64,000 nucleotides of DNA from assembly GCA_963746265.1 (NCBI GenBank), contig CAVVAM010000011.1:248001-312000 (forward strand), in the 5' to 3' direction. The position numbers and the translations under genes were made by a program. Positions within the stretch are counted from its first letter, which is position 1, and every line of letters starts with the position of its first letter. Positions 42,480-51,548 of the stretch are shown here, one piece after another. The DNA comes from Ilumatobacter sp963746265 (GTDB lineage Bacteria > Actinomycetota > Acidimicrobiia > Acidimicrobiales > Ilumatobacteraceae). A model generated the notes under the pieces. The model had not been told where the DNA came from and ran no database searches. It saw nothing but the letters and a program-made list of their open reading frames with translations.

Positions 42480-43988
42480 TCAGCTGCGCTGGTAGTTGGG
42501 GGCCTCTTTGGTGATCGTCACGTCGTGGGGGTGACTCTCCTCGCGGCCGGCGGTCGTGACCCGCATGAATCTGGCCCCGGTTCGCAGGCTCTCCAGGTCG
42601 GCTGCGCCCGCATAGCCCATGCCCGAACGGAGTCCGCCCACCAGTTGGTAGATCGTGTCGCCGAGCGGTCCCGAGTACGGGACCCGACCCTCGATGCCCT
42701 CGGGGACCAGCTTGCGGCTCGTGGCGGCGACCGACGACTGTGCGCTCGCATAGCGGTCGGCTCCGAGCCCCTGCATGGCCCCGAGCGAACCCATACCACG
42801 GTAGCTCTTGAACCGGCGACCCTCGAACAGCTCCGTTTCGCCGGGGCTCTCCTCGGTGCCGGCGAGCAGCGATCCGAGCATGACGGTCGACGAACCGGCG
42901 GCGATCGCCTTGACGACATCGCCGGAGTAGGTGATGCCGCCGTCGCCGATGATCGGAATCCCCAGGCGGCGGGCCTTCTTCGCCGTCACGAAGATCGCCG
43001 ACAGCTGCGGCATGCCGGCGCCCGAGATGATGCGGGTCGTACAGATCGACCCGGCTCCCACACCGACCTTCACGGCATCGGCCCCGGCCTTCGCGAGCGC
43101 TTCGACACCTTCTTCGGTGACGACGTTGCCGGCCGTGACGGCCAGGTCGGGCCACGACCCCTTGATCCGTTCGATCGTCTTGATGACGCCGGCGGAATGG
43201 CCGTGCGCGGTGTCGATCGCCACGGCGTCGACGCCCATCGCGACCAGTGCCTCGACCCGGTCCTCGACGTCGTCGCCGACGCCGCAGGCCGCCGCACAGC
43301 GGAGTCGGCCGCGGTCGTCGCGGGATGCGTTCGGGTAGTCGAGGCGCTTCTGGATGTCCTTGACCGTGATGAGGCCGGCGAGCTTGCCGTGGTCGTCGAC
43401 GAGCGGCAGCTTCTCGATGCGGTGTTTCTGGAGCAGGAGCTTGGCCTCGTCGAGCGAGGTGCCCACCTTCGCGGTCACGAGCCGGTCGCTCGTCATGAAC
43501 TCGCTGATCGGCCGTTCGTAGTCGCTGCCCTCACAGAATCTGACGTCTCGGTTGGTCAGGATGCCCACCAGTTCGCCGTCGTCGTTCGTGATCGGGACGC
43601 CCGAGAACTTGAAGCGATGCATCAACTCCTCGGCCTCGAACAGCTTCGCCTCCTTCGAGAGCGTCACCGGGTCGGAGATCATGCCGCTCTGGCTGCGCTT
43701 GACCTTCTGGACCTCGGCCGCCTGATCATCGATCGACATGTTGCGGTGGATCACGCCGATGCCGCCGTGACGTGCCATCGCGATCGCCATCCGCCCCTCG
43801 GTGACCTTGTCCATCGCTGCCGACACGAGCGGCACGGTCAATTCGATGTCACGGGCGAACACCGACGAGGTGTCGACGGCATCCGGGAGCGTCTCGGAGT
43901 AGCCGGGGACGACGACGACGTCGTCGAACGTGAGCGCTTCGTAACGATCGAACAGGCCGTCGTTGATATGAGCGTCGGTGTGGCTCAT
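42480..43988 (-). CDS. guaB: IMP dehydrogenase
   Basis: Converts IMP to XMP with NAD, the committed step to GMP. 502 residues: TIM barrel with two CBS domains inserted at about 100-220, catalytic C316 in GSICTTR, and the flap region with YRGMGSLGAM. The N-terminal LTFDDVVVVPGYSE is the family opening. Its ATG overlaps the purN stop (ATGA), so purN and guaB form a two-gene purine operon. Full length and complete. Confidence 0.96.
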   Translation of the reverse strand: MSHTDAHINDGLFDRYEALTFDDVVVVPGYSETLPDAVDTSSVFARDIELTVPLVSAAMDKVTEGRMAIAMARHGGIGVIHRNMSIDDQAAEVQKVKRSQSGMISDPVTLSKEAKLFEAEELMHRFKFSGVPITNDDGELVGILTNRDVRFCEGSDYERPISEFMTSDRLVTAKVGTSLDEAKLLLQKHRIEKLPLVDDHGKLAGLITVKDIQKRLDYPNASRDDRGRLRCAAACGVGDDVEDRVEALVAMGVDAVAIDTAHGHSAGVIKTIERIKGSWPDLAVTAGNVVTEEGVEALAKAGADAVKVGVGAGSICTTRIISGAGMPQLSAIFVTAKKARRLGIPIIGDGGITYSGDVVKAIAAGSSTVMLGSLLAGTEESPGETELFEGRRFKSYRGMGSLGAMQGLGADRYASAQSSVAATSRKLVPEGIEGRVPYSGPLGDTIYQLVGGLRSGMGYAGAADLESLRTGARFMRVTTAGREESHPHDVTITKEAPNYQRS

Positions 43989-44611
43989 GCGGTGATCTCC
44001 TTGCGTTCAACGCACAGTGTGCGGACGGTGTCGACGAGCAGGCGGTGCTCGACGGCGTGGATGCGAGCCCGGAGTGTCTCCAGCGTGTCGTCAGGGAGGA
44101 TCGGGACGTCGTCGGTGGCCAGGACGGGGCCGTCGTCGACTCCCTCGTCGGGCACGAGGTGGACCATGACCCCGGTGGACTCGCGCTCGCCGGCGAGCGC
44201 CTCCTGCCACGCCCGTTCGATCGCGTGTGTGCCGGGCAGTTCACCGGGACGGGCGGGATGGAGATTGATGACCCTGTTCGGGAACCACCCGAGGAAGCTG
44301 GTGGTGAGGATGCGCATCCACCCGGCGAGCACGATGAGGTCGGGATCGAACCCGGCGACGACATCGGCGAGTCGGGCGTCGTAGTCGGAACGGGCCTCGT
44401 CGGTGTGCCGCCCGATGTGGACCGACGGCACGCCAGCCACGGCCGCCCGCTGGAGGGCGTAGGCGTCGGGCCTGTCGCAAACGACTGCGACGACTTCGGC
44501 GTGGCCGAGAAGTGGGCCGCTGTCGCAGGCGTCGAGGACGGCCTGAAGGTTCGATCCGTTCCCCGAGGCGAGCACCAACACCCGTGATCTCGAGCGGTGC
44601 GATGCCTCCAT
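43985..44611 (-). CDS. purN: Phosphoribosylglycinamide formyltransferase
   Basis: Transfers a formyl group from 10-formyl-THF to GAR. 208 residues; LVLASGNGSNLQAVLD near the start, catalytic Asn/His/Asp in RVINLHPARPGELPG and VDDGPVLATDDVPI. ATG 44611 is chosen because TACCGT lies six bases upstream and the nearer family opening follows; in-frame starts further upstream exist. It is coupled to guaB. It lies on the same strand as the main purine operon, separated from it by two plus-strand features. Confidence 0.93.
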   Translation of the reverse strand: MEASHRSRSRVLVLASGNGSNLQAVLDACDSGPLLGHAEVVAVVCDRPDAYALQRAAVAGVPSVHIGRHTDEARSDYDARLADVVAGFDPDLIVLAGWMRILTTSFLGWFPNRVINLHPARPGELPGTHAIERAWQEALAGERESTGVMVHLVPDEGVDDGPVLATDDVPILPDDTLETLRARIHAVEHRLLVDTVRTLCVERKEITA

Positions 44612-44617
44612 GAGGGA

Positions 44618-44623
44618 ACGGTA
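44618..44623 (-). promoter_or_regulatory. Probable -10 element (TACCGT) of purN-guaB
   Basis: TACCGT six bases before ATG 44611 on the minus strand, a leaderless layout. Confidence 0.4.
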
Positions 44624-44728
44624 GGCGCGCATCGCAGGCGAGTGGCGCGCCATGAACGAAAAGTTCGCAGTTCCCTGCTCTTCGGAGTGTTCCGCGTCGG
44701 TCAGACGGCTGGGCGGCGGCGTCGTCGA

Positions 44729-44998
44729 CCTCCGTTCGCCATCTGGTCCGAGGGCGACGACATCGGATCGACCGGGGTCTTCGACACCACGGTCGAGGGC
44801 CGCCGGCTGTCGTTCCGACGTGAGTCGGGTGTCCTCACCGACCGCGAGACCCGATCGGTCTGGAACATCAGAGGACGAGCGATCGTCGGACCACTCGTCG
44901 GCGCGGGGCCGAGCGAACTCGAGCACCTCGACACGTTCTGGTTCGCCTGGGTGGCGCACCACCCCGAGACCGCCGTCGTCGTGCCCGACCTCGATTGA
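44729..44998 (+). pseudogene. DUF3179 C-terminal fragment
   Basis: The frame reads PPFAIWSEGDDIGSTGVFDTTVEG, later SVWNIRGRAIVGPLVG and LDTFWFAWVAHHPET, which is the C-terminal part of DUF3179 proteins. These are normally 300 or more residues, with an N-terminal signal and a Cys-containing middle; here only about 90 residues remain. The frame upstream (open from 44597) shows nothing recognisable and overlaps the purN promoter. It is probably a decayed gene, though a short expressed protein cannot be excluded. Confidence 0.55.
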
Positions 44999-45041
44999 GC
45001 CCGATCACCGGTGTCGGTCACCCATCGGCGAGGATGGCGAC

Positions 45042-46181
45042 ATGACCGACGAACGCCTGCCACGAACCGCACACGAGCTCCGTTCCACCGTGACCGACGA
45101 CGGCCGCGTCACCGTGGCGATGCAGGAGTTCGAACTCGCCGAACCCGGCGAGGACGAGGTGGTGGTCCGCGTCGAAGCGGCACCGATCAACCCGTCGGAT
45201 CTCGGCATGCTGTTCGCCATGGCCGATCTGGACGCGGCCGAGTCGACCGGCACCGACGAGCTGCCGGCGGTGAGCGCACCGCTCGGCGAGCGAGTGCTCG
45301 CAGCCCAGAAGGGCCGGTGGAACATCGCCATGCCCGTCGGTAACGAGGGAGGTGGCACCGTGGTCACCGCAGGCTCGTCCGACGCAGCGCAGGCACTCGT
45401 CGGCAAGGTGGTCGGATTCCTCTCGGGTCATGCGTACGCGACGCACCGCACACTGAACGTGGCGAGCTGTCTGGCGATGAACGACGGCACCACGGCGGAA
45501 CAGGCCGCAGCCTGCTTCGTCAACCCGCTCACTGCGCTCGGCATGGTCGAGACCATGGTCTCCGAAGGACATTCGGCGCTGGTGCACACGGTCGGTGCGT
45601 CGAACCTCGGCAAGATGTTGCAGCGGATCTGTCGCGACGACGGCATCGGGCTCGTCAACATCGTTCGCAAACCGGAACACGTCGCCGACCTACGTTCCGG
45701 CGGTGCCGCACACGTCGTCGATTCGAGCGCCGAGTCGTTCCGTGACGATCTGGTCGACGCGCTCCGGGCGACCGGCGCGACGATCGCGTTCGATGCGATC
45801 GGCGGCGGGGAACTCGCCGGCACGCTGCTGTCGTGCATGGAGAAGGTTGCGAGCGAGGGCGAGGAGTTCAGCCGCTACGGATCGAACGTGCACATGCAGG
45901 TGTACATCTACGGTGGGCTCGATCGCAGTCCGACGGTGTTGCGGAGGGACTTCGGGATGAACTGGTCGGTCGGCGGGTGGCTGCTCACCCCGTTCCTCGC
46001 CAAGATCGGCACCGGTGGAACCGAGCGCCTGCGCCGACGCGTGGCTGACGAGATCACCACGACGTTCGCAAGCAGCTACGGGATGAACGTGAACTTGCGT
46101 GAGGCGGTCGACCCCGACGTGGTCCGCCGCTACGCACGCATGGCGACGGGCGACAAGGCGCTCGTCACGCCGCACGGCTGA
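45042..46181 (+). CDS. Quinone oxidoreductase-type medium-chain dehydrogenase (zinc-free MDR family)
   Basis: 379 residues of the MDR superfamily: N-terminal GroES-like domain (EDEVVVRVEAAPINPSDLGML), then a Rossmann domain (HSALVHTVGASNLGKMLQRIC) and DAIGGGELAGTLLSCM. The structural zinc cysteines of alcohol dehydrogenases are absent, which favours NADPH-dependent quinone or enone reduction. GAGGA lies eight bases before the ATG. It sits on the plus strand between purDM and purN, apparently unrelated to purine synthesis. Confidence 0.82.
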   Translation: MTDERLPRTAHELRSTVTDDGRVTVAMQEFELAEPGEDEVVVRVEAAPINPSDLGMLFAMADLDAAESTGTDELPAVSAPLGERVLAAQKGRWNIAMPVGNEGGGTVVTAGSSDAAQALVGKVVGFLSGHAYATHRTLNVASCLAMNDGTTAEQAAACFVNPLTALGMVETMVSEGHSALVHTVGASNLGKMLQRICRDDGIGLVNIVRKPEHVADLRSGGAAHVVDSSAESFRDDLVDALRATGATIAFDAIGGGELAGTLLSCMEKVASEGEEFSRYGSNVHMQVYIYGGLDRSPTVLRRDFGMNWSVGGWLLTPFLAKIGTGGTERLRRRVADEITTTFASSYGMNVNLREAVDPDVVRRYARMATGDKALVTPHG

Positions 46182-46209
46182 GCCGCTCCCTGCACCCTCC
46201 GGAGTCCGT

Positions 46210-48426
46210 TCACAACAGATGAACGGTGCGGCTACCGGGTTCGCCGTTCACGAGCGTACCGATCACCCACGTCTCCTCCGGGATGGTTGCCTGCACGTCA
46301 TCGGCATCCTCCGGCGAGCAGACGACCACCATCCCGATGCCCATGTTCAACATGCGGTGGAGCTCCCTGACCTCCACCCCTGTCGCCAGTTCGGTGATCA
46401 ACTCGAACAGTGGGCTGCGCGGCCACGACCTCAGCGCGATCTCGGCGTCGACGCCGTCCGGCAGCACACGAGGGAGGTTTTCGGGCAGCCCGCCACCGGT
46501 GATGTGGGCGAGCGCCTTCACCCGCCCGGATGCCAAGGCGTCGGCGAGCAGCGGCAGGTACGAGCGGTGCGGTTCGAGCAACGCATCGCCGAGTGACTGC
46601 TCGAACCCGGGCGGGGTGACGTCCATCGGCACCCAGTCGAACAGCTTGCGGAGGAACGAGAATCCGTTGGTGTGCGGCCCGCTCGACGCGACGCCGATCA
46701 ACACATCGCCGGGGGTCACGTCGGTGCGCGGCAGGAGTGCGCTGCGTTCGGTGAGACCGACGAGCGTCCCGGCGACGTCGAACGCCCCCTCGGCGTACAC
46801 ACCCGGCATCTCCGCCGTCTCCCCGCCCAGCAGAACGCACCCGGCGGCCTCGCAGGCCTCGGCCATGCCGCTGACCACGTCGGCGACCAGTTCGGCGTCG
46901 AGGGAGCCGGCGGCGATGTAGTCGAGGAAGAACAGCGGCGTCGCCGACTGGACGAGCACGTCGTCGATGCAGTGGTTCACGATGTCGACGCCGATGCCGT
47001 GCACCTTCCCGAGGCGGGCGGCGAGCTCCACCTTGGTGCCGACCCCGTCGGCGGAGGCAACGAGCACCGGATCATCCAACGCGAGAATCCGGCGAGCCGA
47101 CATCACGCCACCGAAGGATCCGACACCTCGGAGCACGTCCGGGCCGAGTGTGCGCTCGACCGCACCGGTCATGCGTTCGACGGCTCGCGCACCTTCGTCG
47201 ATGTCGACCCCGACCTCGGCGTACGACGACAGCATCGCCCCCGGTGCACGCCATCCGATGTCACGGCGCACGTGCATGTTGGGGAACTTCACGCCGTCCA
47301 TCCCGCGGTAGGCGGCGGCGCGCGCAGCGGCGAGGTCGTCACCGACCCCGGTCACCGCGAGCACGCGGCCGCCTGCGGTCTTGCCGTCACGAACGCCGGC
47401 GGGAAACAGGATCGCTTCGGGTTCGACCGTCGACCGATTCGCCCACTCGGTCGTCGAGAAGCCGTTCAGGGTGATGTTCGCACCGGTGCTCGGCTCGGTC
47501 GGATATCCGGGTGCAGCAGCGACCACCACGCACGCAGAACCGGGTCGGATCTCGATCCGTTCGTCGGCGACCGCGTGGTTCGTGCACGCCAGGATGTGAG
47601 CCGCCAGATCCGACTCGACGAGCGGGAGCACGGCCTGTGTCTCGGGGTCGCCGAAGCGACAGTTGTACTCGACGAGCCGCGGGCCGTCGGCGGTGAGCAT
47701 GAGCCCGGCGTACAGCGCGCCCACGTACGGTGTGGCGGCCGACGAGAAGTAGTCGACGATCGGTTGGACGAACGTGGCGAGCAATTCGTCGGCCGTCGCG
47801 CCCACCGGTGCCGGCGCGTAGGCACCCATTCCTCCGGTGTTCGGGCCGGTGTCACCCTCGCCGATGCGCTTGTGATCCTGCGCCAGGGGGAGGGCGACCG
47901 CGGTGTTGCCGTCGCACAATGCCACGAGCGAGCACTCCGGGCCGCTCATCCGCTCCTCGAGCACGAACGGTCCGAGCAGTGCCGTGGCGCGGATCGCATC
48001 CTCGGTCTCGGCCGCGTCGGCCGGCACGATCACACCCTTGCCGGCCGCCAGCCCGTCGAGTTTCACCACGACGGGCCGCCCGAACTGCCGCCACCAGGCG
48101 ATCGCGCCGAGGTCGTCGTTCTCGTCGAATCGTTCGTATTCGGGGCCGGGTACGCCGAGCGAGTGGGCGAGCTGACGGCTGAACCCCTTGGACGATTCGA
48201 TCCGCGCCTGCTTGGAGGTCGGACCGAAGCACGGGATCTTGCGGAACGAGCATTCGTCGGCGACGCCTCCCACCAGGGCCGACTCTGGTCCTGGGATCAC
48301 GAGGTCGACGTCGTCGGCGGTGACCGCACCGAGTTCCGGCGCCATCGTCACGGTGTGCCCGTGTTGCTCACAGGCCCAGGCGATGGCGTGCTCGCGGCCA
48401 CCGTCGCCGATGACGAGGACGCGCAT
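46210..48426 (-). CDS. purD-purM: Fused phosphoribosylamine-glycine ligase and AIR synthase (PurD-PurM)
   Basis: One uninterrupted 738-residue frame. Residues 1-394 are PurD (GAR synthetase): VLVIGDGGREHAIAW at the start, the ATP-grasp region VVKLDGLAAGKGV and EYNCRFGDPETQ, ending RRDIGWRA. Residues 398-738 are PurM (AIR synthase), beginning MLSSYAEVGVDI with SADGVGTK and GGETAEMPG. There is almost no linker, so the fusion looks like loss of the purD stop before an adjacent purM start. The PurD N-domain is about 24 residues shorter than in E. coli. Bacteria usually keep these separate; animals fuse GARS-AIRS-GART. The start overlaps the purF stop by one base. Confidence 0.93.
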   Translation of the reverse strand: MRVLVIGDGGREHAIAWACEQHGHTVTMAPELGAVTADDVDLVIPGPESALVGGVADECSFRKIPCFGPTSKQARIESSKGFSRQLAHSLGVPGPEYERFDENDDLGAIAWWRQFGRPVVVKLDGLAAGKGVIVPADAAETEDAIRATALLGPFVLEERMSGPECSLVALCDGNTAVALPLAQDHKRIGEGDTGPNTGGMGAYAPAPVGATADELLATFVQPIVDYFSSAATPYVGALYAGLMLTADGPRLVEYNCRFGDPETQAVLPLVESDLAAHILACTNHAVADERIEIRPGSACVVVAAAPGYPTEPSTGANITLNGFSTTEWANRSTVEPEAILFPAGVRDGKTAGGRVLAVTGVGDDLAAARAAAYRGMDGVKFPNMHVRRDIGWRAPGAMLSSYAEVGVDIDEGARAVERMTGAVERTLGPDVLRGVGSFGGVMSARRILALDDPVLVASADGVGTKVELAARLGKVHGIGVDIVNHCIDDVLVQSATPLFFLDYIAAGSLDAELVADVVSGMAEACEAAGCVLLGGETAEMPGVYAEGAFDVAGTLVGLTERSALLPRTDVTPGDVLIGVASSGPHTNGFSFLRKLFDWVPMDVTPPGFEQSLGDALLEPHRSYLPLLADALASGRVKALAHITGGGLPENLPRVLPDGVDAEIALRSWPRSPLFELITELATGVEVRELHRMLNMGIGMVVVCSPEDADDVQATIPEETWVIGTLVNGEPGSRTVHLL

Positions 48427-49874
48427 CAGGCGAGCGCCCCCTCGAACGAGAGTTTCGCCTGAGCGTCTCCGACGGCGAGTGGATAGTCCCCGGTGAAGCA
48501 GGCGTTGCAGTAGCCGTCGGCAGCCCCGACCGCCCGCATCATCCCGTCGAGCGACAGGAACGCCAGGCTGTCGGCGCCGATGTGCTCCCGGATCTCGTCG
48601 ACGGTTCGTTGGGCGGCAATCAGGTCGCCGTCGTGACCCATGTCGACCCCGAAGTGGCAGGCGTGCGTGATGGGCGGACACGTGATGCGCATGTGCACTT
48701 CGGTCGCTCCGGCGTCTCGCACGAGCTTCACCAGCGGACCGGCGGTGGTGCCGCGGACGAGCGAGTCGTCGATCATCAGGACCCGCTTGCCGGCGAGGTT
48801 CTCGCTCAGTGCGTTGAACTTGAGGGCGACGCCTCGTTCGCGCATCGACTGCGTCGGCTCGATGAAGGTGCGACCGATGTAACGGTTCTTGATGAGCCCG
48901 TCGTTGTGGGGGATCCCGCTCTCGGCCGAGTACCCGATCGCGGCGGGGATCGACGAGTCGGGCACGGGGATCACGACGTCGGCGTCGATCCCGCTTTCGC
49001 GGGCCAGCTCGACGCCGAGCCGCTGGCGGACGTGGTGCACGTTCTGGCCGTCCCACACCGAGTCGGGGCGCGAGAAGTACACGAACTCGAACGTGCACCG
49101 GGCACTGCGAGCGGCAGGCGTGAGCGCCTGGATGCGTTCGATCTCGGCGCCGCGGAGCGTGATGATCTCACCGGGCTTCACCTCGTCGATGTCGACGCAG
49201 CCCAGTGTGGCGAGCGCACACGTCTCGGAGGCGACGGCCCAACCGCCCTGTGGCAGTCGCCCGACCGACAGCGGGCGGAAACCCCACGGGTCGCGAACGG
49301 CGATCACCTCGTCGGCAGCCAGCAACACCAGGGAGAACGCACCTTTCCATGCGGGCAGCGTGCGCTCGAGGCGCTCCTGCCAGGTGCGACCCCCTGCCGC
49401 CGCGAGCATCAGTGCGATGACCTCGGTGTCGCTCGTCGCAGTGAGGCCGAAACCCCGGTTCAGCAGTTCCTCCCTGAGCGCACTGGCGTTGACGATGTTG
49501 CCGTTGTGGGCCACGGCCAGCGGGCCGTGCATCGTCTCGACGAGAAAGGGCTGATGATTGCGATGAGCGTTCGACCCCGTGGTCGAGTACCGCGTGTGGC
49601 CGATCGAGTGGTAGCCCGTCAGTGGCGCCATCGCGTCCGGCGTGAAGACGTTGGCGACGAGGCCGTCGTCTTTGTGGAGACGGGCCCGCTGTCCGTCACT
49701 GACGGCGATGCCAGCCGCTTCCTGACCGCGATGCTGCAGCGCGAACAGTCCGAAGAACGTGAGTTCGGCGACGCCGTCGCCGTGCGGCGTCGAGATGCCG
49801 AGCACGCCGCACTCCTCCTTGGGATGGGAGTGTCCGGCGGGCCGGTGCGTGATCTTGACGCGTGTCGGGTTCAC
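48426..49874 (-). CDS. purF: Amidophosphoribosyltransferase
   Basis: First committed enzyme of purine synthesis: PRPP plus glutamine to phosphoribosylamine. 482 residues. The catalytic Cys22 (EECGVLGI) becomes N-terminal after removal of a 21-residue propeptide, as in the B. subtilis type. The PRPP loop is RVLMIDDSLVRGTT. Cysteines in CPPITHAC and the C-terminal YCNACFTGDYP fit the Fe-S containing type. GTG start overlaps the purC stop (GTGA). Confidence 0.95.
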   Translation of the reverse strand: MNPTRVKITHRPAGHSHPKEECGVLGISTPHGDGVAELTFFGLFALQHRGQEAAGIAVSDGQRARLHKDDGLVANVFTPDAMAPLTGYHSIGHTRYSTTGSNAHRNHQPFLVETMHGPLAVAHNGNIVNASALREELLNRGFGLTATSDTEVIALMLAAAGGRTWQERLERTLPAWKGAFSLVLLAADEVIAVRDPWGFRPLSVGRLPQGGWAVASETCALATLGCVDIDEVKPGEIITLRGAEIERIQALTPAARSARCTFEFVYFSRPDSVWDGQNVHHVRQRLGVELARESGIDADVVIPVPDSSIPAAIGYSAESGIPHNDGLIKNRYIGRTFIEPTQSMRERGVALKFNALSENLAGKRVLMIDDSLVRGTTAGPLVKLVRDAGATEVHMRITCPPITHACHFGVDMGHDGDLIAAQRTVDEIREHIGADSLAFLSLDGMMRAVGAADGYCNACFTGDYPLAVGDAQAKLSFEGALA

Positions 49875-50824
49875 AGGAGGCCTGCTTTCGTCAGGTGGTC
49901 GGTGAGACGTTCGCCGACCGGGTAGCTACCCGGCTCGAACGGAGATCCGGTCAATCGTTCGTAGGCGGTGATGTATCGGGCGGTCGTGGCCGACCAGATC
50001 TCGCCGGGCACGTCGGGGACGGGGCCGTCGCCCTTGTACCCGATCTCTGCGAACGCCCGGCGCACGACTTCCTTGTCGAGGCTCTCCGGCTCGTCCCCGG
50101 CAGCGAGGCGATCCTCGTACGTGTCGGCGATCCACCATCGCGACGAGTCGGGCGTGTGGATCTCGTCGATCAGGATCAACTCGCCGTCCACCGTCGTACC
50201 GAACTCGTACTTCGTGTCGGCCAGGATCAGCCCGGCCTCGGCGCCCAGCTGCACGCCTCGGCCGAAGACCTCCAGAGCAGCCTCGGTCACCCGGTCCCAC
50301 AGCTCCGGCAGAAGCAGCCCCCGTGCGGTGACCTCGGCGCACGACAGCGGTTCGTCGTGTCCCCCGGCCCGTGCCTTGGTCGTCGGCGTGACGATGTGGC
50401 GGGGGAGGGGGGTGTTCTTGCGAAGACCGTCGGGCAGGTCATAGCCGTACATGGTGCGGGCGCCTGCCTCGTACATTCCCCACAGCGATGTGTCGGTGAC
50501 GCCCGTGATGTGGCTGCGCACCACCACCTCGACCGGCAGCGGTCGGGCCTCGTGCGCGAGCAGCGCGTTCGGATCGGGCACCGCGATCACGTGGTTGTCG
50601 ATGAGGTCGGCGGTTCGATCGAACCACCACGCAGACAGCTGGTTGAGCACCTGACCTTTGTACGGCACGCCGGCGAGGACCCGATCGAACGCCGACAACC
50701 GATCGGTGGTGACGATCAGCCGCCGGCGATCGCCGGCCGACCAGGAGGCCCGCACCTTGCCGTCGCGGCGATCCGGCAGCGGGAGATCGACGTCCATGAA
50801 CGGATCGAAGAGGCTGGTGCGCAT
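49871..50824 (-). CDS. purC: Phosphoribosylaminoimidazole-succinocarboxamide synthase
   Basis: Joins CAIR and aspartate with ATP to make SAICAR. 317 residues with the signatures LIVTTDRLSAFDRVL, VVVRSHITGV, LILADTKYEFG and DEIHTPDSSRWW. It is longer than the 240-residue E. coli form because of C-terminal residues typical of the longer subtype. Four bases separate it from purQ; it overlaps purF. Confidence 0.95.
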   Translation of the reverse strand: MRTSLFDPFMDVDLPLPDRRDGKVRASWSAGDRRRLIVTTDRLSAFDRVLAGVPYKGQVLNQLSAWWFDRTADLIDNHVIAVPDPNALLAHEARPLPVEVVVRSHITGVTDTSLWGMYEAGARTMYGYDLPDGLRKNTPLPRHIVTPTTKARAGGHDEPLSCAEVTARGLLLPELWDRVTEAALEVFGRGVQLGAEAGLILADTKYEFGTTVDGELILIDEIHTPDSSRWWIADTYEDRLAAGDEPESLDKEVVRRAFAEIGYKGDGPVPDVPGEIWSATTARYITAYERLTGSPFEPGSYPVGERLTDHLTKAGLL

Positions 50825-50828
50825 GTGT

Positions 50829-51548
50829 TCACATCTCCCGGGCAGCGGTCACGCCGTTGCGGAACAGGCCGAGACCGAGGTTCTCGATGCCGACACCGCG
50901 GAGGTGGTGTGGGTGTTGTCGACCGATCACGAAGTTCTCCGGGTGCGGCATGAGGCCCAGCACGTTGCCGGCGGCATTGCACACGCCGGCGATGTCGGCG
51001 ACCGAGCCGTTGGGGTTGGTGCTCCGGTAGCGGAGTGCGATCTGGCCGGCGTCGGCGAGCGTGCCGGGGTCGGGATGGACGTAGCGGCCCTCGCCGTGGG
51101 CGATCGGGCAGTGGATCGGTTGATCGAGGCCCTTGGTCCAGATGCACCTGGATTTCGGCTGTGGTTCGAGTACCACCCACCGGCACTCGAACCGGCCGTG
51201 GGCGTTGTGGCCGAGCGCGCCGGGGAGCAGCTTCGATCGGGTGAGGACCTGGAACCCGTTGCAGACACCGATGACCGGTCGGCCGCTGGCGACGAACTCG
51301 GTCATCTGGTCACCGATGCGTGACATGAGGTCGAGCGCGAGCATGCGGCCGGCTCCGAGGGAGTCGCCATACGAGAACCCGCCGGCCAGACCGACGAGGC
51401 GGGCATCCCGCAGCAGTTCGTGCCGCTCGGCGACGTCGTCGACGAGCGCTACGGTGACGTCGGCACCGGCGAGTTCGAAGGCGAGTGCGAGGTCGCGGTC
51501 GCGGTTGGTGCCGGGGCCGGCCAGCACGAGCGCCGGGACGCGGGTCAC
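50829..51548 (-). CDS. purQ: FGAM synthase glutaminase subunit
   Basis: Supplies ammonia from glutamine to the PurL subunit. 239 residues, class I glutamine amidotransferase: nucleophile C96 in GVCNGFQ and the His-Glu pair in LMPHPEN. The GTG start overlaps the purSL stop (GTGA), so subunits are made in step. In-frame extension upstream is antisense-free but lies inside purSL, so the GTG at 51548 is preferred. Confidence 0.94.
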   Translation of the reverse strand: MTRVPALVLAGPGTNRDRDLALAFELAGADVTVALVDDVAERHELLRDARLVGLAGGFSYGDSLGAGRMLALDLMSRIGDQMTEFVASGRPVIGVCNGFQVLTRSKLLPGALGHNAHGRFECRWVVLEPQPKSRCIWTKGLDQPIHCPIAHGEGRYVHPDPGTLADAGQIALRYRSTNPNGSVADIAGVCNAAGNVLGLMPHPENFVIGRQHPHHLRGVGIENLGLGLFRNGVTAAREM

